From positions 17,027,233-17,091,232 of the forward strand of contig OW285188.1 of NCBI GenBank assembly GCA_935421135.1: DNA of 64,000 nt, in the 5' to 3' direction. The position numbers were made by a program, and so were the translations under genes. The number at the start of each line of letters is the position of its first letter. Position 1 is the stretch's first letter. The DNA is from Bugulina stolonifera (lineage: Eukaryota > Bryozoa > Gymnolaemata > Cheilostomatida > Bugulidae). Positions 60,083-64,000 of the stretch are shown here, one piece after another. A model generated the notes under the pieces. It worked only from the letters and a program-made list of their open reading frames with translations. It was not told the origin of the DNA and searched no databases.

Positions 60083-61991
60083 ATGTCTCTCCTTCGAATG
60101 GTAACATGCTGTTCACTTTTCACACTAGTCTACCCTCAGCTCTATTCTAACCTCTGGGCGTGTCATATTGAGGGAGGGGAGAGAGTAGCCAGATCTGTCG
60201 CAGAGGACACAGGCTTTACCTATGTGGACCAGGTTAGTAGTTGGTAGTTATCATACATGTACGTTGTAGTATATGTCTATGCTACATGTATATGTAATGT
60301 TGCCGCAGACAAGATTTGTTTAATTTCAACAGCAAGTTTTCAATAGCTAGCTATATGTTTACCGTAATACTTTAGTACCTGACTACTAGTGAAACTCTGC
60401 TAAGGAAACTTTTACTAGTGGGCCCAAGTCTAATATTTTCCTTCCAGCTCAATAATAATGAGCAGGCTAATACCCATACATGATACATACAGTACAATCA
60501 TAATAATAATAATATAAGCACTTAGACCAAGGGTGGCATTTATAATAATGACAATGATGGTAATTGCTTCTAATGATAACGAAATAATGATTTTCTTGTC
60601 TATTAGTATTAGTGGGCTACTAGTCATGACATGACCCTTGCTAGCTGTATTTAGGTGTATAATATACAGTAACACAGTATATATTCTAACAGCTGCTTAT
60701 ATATATTGGTAATCATCGATCCTGATGGACTTAGTATTGGGGTCATTAGGTGCTATTATTACTATGTACACATAACATTGTCATCATTGGTTATTGATAT
60801 GACACTCTCCATGTCTATGTGGTAACTTACCCCACCCACTTTACTACACCCATATACCATATACCATATACCATATACCATATACCATATACCATATACC
60901 ATATACCATATACCATATACCATATACCATATACCATATGTATAGTAATATCCAGTTATTCACCATAGACTAGGGGGCAAGTAGTTCTTTACCCAATATT
61001 GGTAATTCCGTGGTTTCAGCAGAGAGGTATATCTAGTAGTACACGTATATTGCATGTACAATCAGGTGGAATACAGTACCTTGTTATCATGTACATTGTA
61101 CATGCACATGTACAATTGACTATATATTGGAATACACTAGGTATTAGCTGACAACTCAACTTCTCTTCTCTGCTTGCTACTTAATTGTACTAATTATTTA
61201 CCAACTGTCAATAAAGTGCACTAATCAAGTTAATTTAGTCCCAAAACTTATAATTTCTATTCTTTGGTATCACTTAGTACCAAGAAACCAGCGTATATGT
61301 TAATCATCACGTGTAAACTGCATATGTATATTCTAGGCCCAGGACTTGTGGTCTTGTATTCCTAATATATGTTCAGCTGCAGCCTTAGGATTGCATTGTG
61401 TGAAGTAACTAGCAATTGTCTGCTTAGGGCAAATTTTGCTAAATAGCCTGGTTTCCCAGCTCCACTCCTTGCCGAACTATGGGTGGTATGTTGGTATTTG
61501 GCCATAGAGCGCTGACCTGATCACCCACCCACCCATTATGTGGGAGTACCTGGATCCCAGCTTATAAAAGCTACACAGGCTAACAAACTTTTGTTGTTTT
61601 ATTTTGATTTTTAATTAGTAAAGTAAATGAGAAAACAAACTGCACCTGTTTATTTCATTGTGAATTACCATATATTCACTGGTTTAGTATAGAGTGCTTA
61701 AATTAGATAGGAATGGACACACAGCACTGGTTATACTGGTTATAATTATACCCCAATATTGATTTGTGTATCCATTAATACATTGGTCTACTAACTAATT
61801 GACATTATAAGAATATATACAGTATACCAAATGTATTATATATTTAGTCTGTCATGTAGGTTTATAATATGAATCATATTTGTATTTTGTAGTTTATGGA
61901 TGACTATCATCATTTTCGACATCATGAGGTGAGGAAAAGGTCATTAGAAGTGAGCCATCACCACCATTCCCAGCTGGTGAACCACCCTCAG
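60083..61991 (+). CDS. Furin/PCSK-type proprotein convertase, N-terminal exons only
   Basis: Two coding exons, 60083-60232 (50 codons) and 61893-61991 (33 codons), both phase 0; the rest of the gene lies beyond the window. The start gives a signal peptide (MSLLRMVTCCSLFTLVYPQ) for entry to the secretory pathway. The prodomain follows: SNLWACHIEGGERVARSVAE (furin NSWAVHIPGG...A), GFTYVDQ (GFLNLGQ), and FMDDYHHFRHHEVRKRSLEV, aligning with furin IFGDYYHFWHRGVTKRSLSP. The internal basic site RKR before SL corresponds to the secondary, pH-dependent prodomain cleavage site, and the His-rich segment before it includes the position of the furin pH-sensor His. The catalytic Asp, His and Ser are not in the window. 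Which PCSK subtype it is cannot be decided. Confidence 0.85.
60851..60939. repeat. CATATAC heptanucleotide microsatellite
   Basis: About 12 perfect copies of a 7-bp unit, in the first convertase intron. Confidence 0.95.
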
Positions 61992-64000
61992 GTAAATTGA
62001 GTTCCTCTGTCTATACCAGGTAGAATATACGAGCATAGGCTATATTATACCAGGTAAAATATAGGCTATGTTATTCCAGATGAATGTGAGAACAACGTAT
62101 GCTATACCTGGATACCTATGCTAACAAATTACTGCTGTTCTAAGTCCATTTACAATAACATTTACTAGGTTCCCACGCTAGAACCGCTTGGCTATGTCTC
62201 AAGGAAAACAGTCTAACAGTTCATATAAGGGGTGAGATTTTGTTAGCTAGAACTGGCTGGACTAGAGCTGATTTTCTAAAACACATTATACAGCATTTGA
62301 AAGTCCTACTAATTTATGTTAGTAGTTTTAAATGCTCTTCAAATGTTGTAACTATTATGTAACAAGTTACATGTAGTTACTTCCAAATACAACATAATGT
62401 ATACAAGTATAATACATGTAGGCCTACATGTACCACACTATCAGTCCATTCACTTTCCTTCAACAAATGTGCTGGTGATATCAGTGAAACATGTTATTTC
62501 ACATCTGTATAATAACACTGGTACCAGGGGGTTGATTGTTATTAGGGTGAGGTTGCTCTATGTAAATATAAAAAAATATTATTACATGGTGCTAGCAGGT
62601 CTACCTCTGAGCCCACCTCTGAGTCAACCATCAGCTACATACTACTACACTAGTTATCTATCCACCTTCATATTTTTATGCTCTTTTATCCCACCTCTCT
62701 CCATAGGCCTATTGCACACACTGCTTGCTGCCTTTGCCATCAAAATCTGTTTGATGTTTATTAAACAAAGGAATTACCTTTTCATGTTTTCAAACAGAAG
62801 CCACAAGTGTGTTTGAATGTATTGTGAGGGTTTGTATGTTAGCTGATAGGGACCACTTTATCCCACCAACTCTCTGGGGATCTCACCAACTCAGTCAGCT
62901 ACATGACTTGTACTACTCATCAGTAGAATACATTGATATTAGCCAATACAATGAATAGCTGTGTTATTATTGGAATATAATCATGGTCATCAAAAGCCCA
63001 TCTACTCTCTGTATCTGGGGACAATCTGGACTCTACCTGTGTTAGTAGTAGTAGTTCATTAGCTAACACTGTCTAAACTCAGCAAGGCAATAATAGTTAC
63101 CACAGTGACAGCATTCGTCCTCTTTAACCCAGCCTAAACAAGCAAGTCAAGAATACATAGTAACAATGGTATGGTACATTCACTTGGGTGCTGCAGAAGT
63201 AACCTAAATTAAATACAAGTGTTTATAATAGCTGGACATAATATAGTAAGAACATTGGCATTGGGTATTAGCTTGTAACCAACACAACTCTCTGTAGTGG
63301 ATTGGGGAGTGATACTATGAACCTGCTGCTGCTGTTGAGAGGCGGGTGCAGGTGCCCTTCCCAACTGGTCTATATTGGCAGCCCCAGGCAGCTTCCTTCC
63401 TCTGGATGAACCAACTTGTAGAGCTAATACTTGCTACACAAATAATATAATAATATCCTGTTTAAAAGAGTGGATAATCCCCTGTAATCCCTTCTTTATG
63501 TTACTTGTTGAACATACTTGTTATCACTAGTAGCTTTCCAATAGCTAGTCACTCATTTTATCACCTTATGGGGAGTGTGTTATACTGTATTATGTTAGAT
63601 GTGTCCATTTATAAAAATTATTATTTGGTATCTATTGGAACTTGGTTGATCTTTTTAAAGTTTGAAACACAGCAGCAGTAGTATAAGCAGTGTAGCAGTA
63701 GTATAAGCAGTAGCAGTATAACCTGCTGTACTGACAGTCCAGCAGGCAGCTGTTATATAGACATGTTTTCCTATCTGCTTTCTCATAAAAATGTGTATTT
63801 TTGTGTGGTTGGTTTTGAATATTTCAAAACAACGATATAGTAAACACAAGTTTGTGTGGCCTACCTCTAATGGCCCAAAACATCTGTGGAGATGGGGCTG
63901 TTTGATATACCCTGGCAGCACACAGTATCTGGAGTAGCAGCAATGTAGTGTTCAGTAGTCTATGTTGTATACTAGTAGTTAGAGTTAGTGTCAGCATCGC
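61992..64000. other. Probable convertase intron, no further exon found
   Basis: I looked for the primary cleavage site and the start of the catalytic domain (R-x-K-R, then D-P-x-W/F-x-x-Q-W) and found neither. The sequence is AT-rich with a CAGCAGTAGTATAAG repeat near 63670-63715. It is most simply the continuing intron. Confidence 0.5.

Noticed and set aside
63300..63420. Possible next convertase exon (segment reading VQVPFPTGLYWQPQ)
   Set aside because: It lacks the R-x-K-R cleavage site and the start of the subtilisin domain, and has no clear splice sites.

Overview
The window is nuclear DNA from an animal. Its genes are split by many GT-AG introns of a few hundred bases up to about 2.3 kb, and the background is strongly AT-rich. 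It is full of ACATGTACATGT tracts, minisatellites and short inverted-repeat elements. The recognisable proteins are all metazoan types: MED13, mitochondrial ribosomal mL37, an AADAC/NCEH1 esterase, CCDC177 and a furin-type proprotein convertase. An early-branching metazoan such as a sponge would fit the gene structure and repeat content, but this is a guess. There is no bacterial operon, rRNA, tRNA or CRISPR array that I can support.

Layout: (1) 113-6597, plus strand, the last 11 exons of MED13 (its 5' part lies outside the window), with a 1.1 kb hAT-type non-autonomous element in one intron. (2) 7329-9100, minus strand, a three-exon mL37 gene, tail to tail with MED13. (3) 9101-14163, no gene seen; a 1.95 kb foldback element built on GACAAACGTC repeats. 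(4) 14164-36124, plus strand, a 31-exon gene whose exon phases chain without a break into a 1529-residue protein. It has four TKSGRL repeats, three SAGGTR repeats, many short basic D-x-x-G units and a degenerate EF-hand-like C-terminal region. I cannot assign it to a characterised family, and it is the best candidate in the window for something undescribed. A separate intronless 176-codon ORF (30014-30544) lies inside one of its introns. (5) 38403-43434, plus strand, a microsomal AADAC/NCEH1-like serine esterase with a TGACCT DR5 array upstream and a 39-bp minisatellite in an intron. (6) 47611-55536, plus strand, a 14-exon CCDC177 orthologue (705 residues). (7) 60083-61991 onward, plus strand, the signal peptide and prodomain exons of a furin/PCSK-type convertase that runs out of the window.

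The genes do not form a pathway; they are independent housekeeping, structural and secretory-pathway genes. All exon models come from reading splice sites and phase by eye. MED13, mL37, CCDC177 and the 31-exon gene keep frame across every junction. The esterase has one unresolved junction (about 42250 to 42909).
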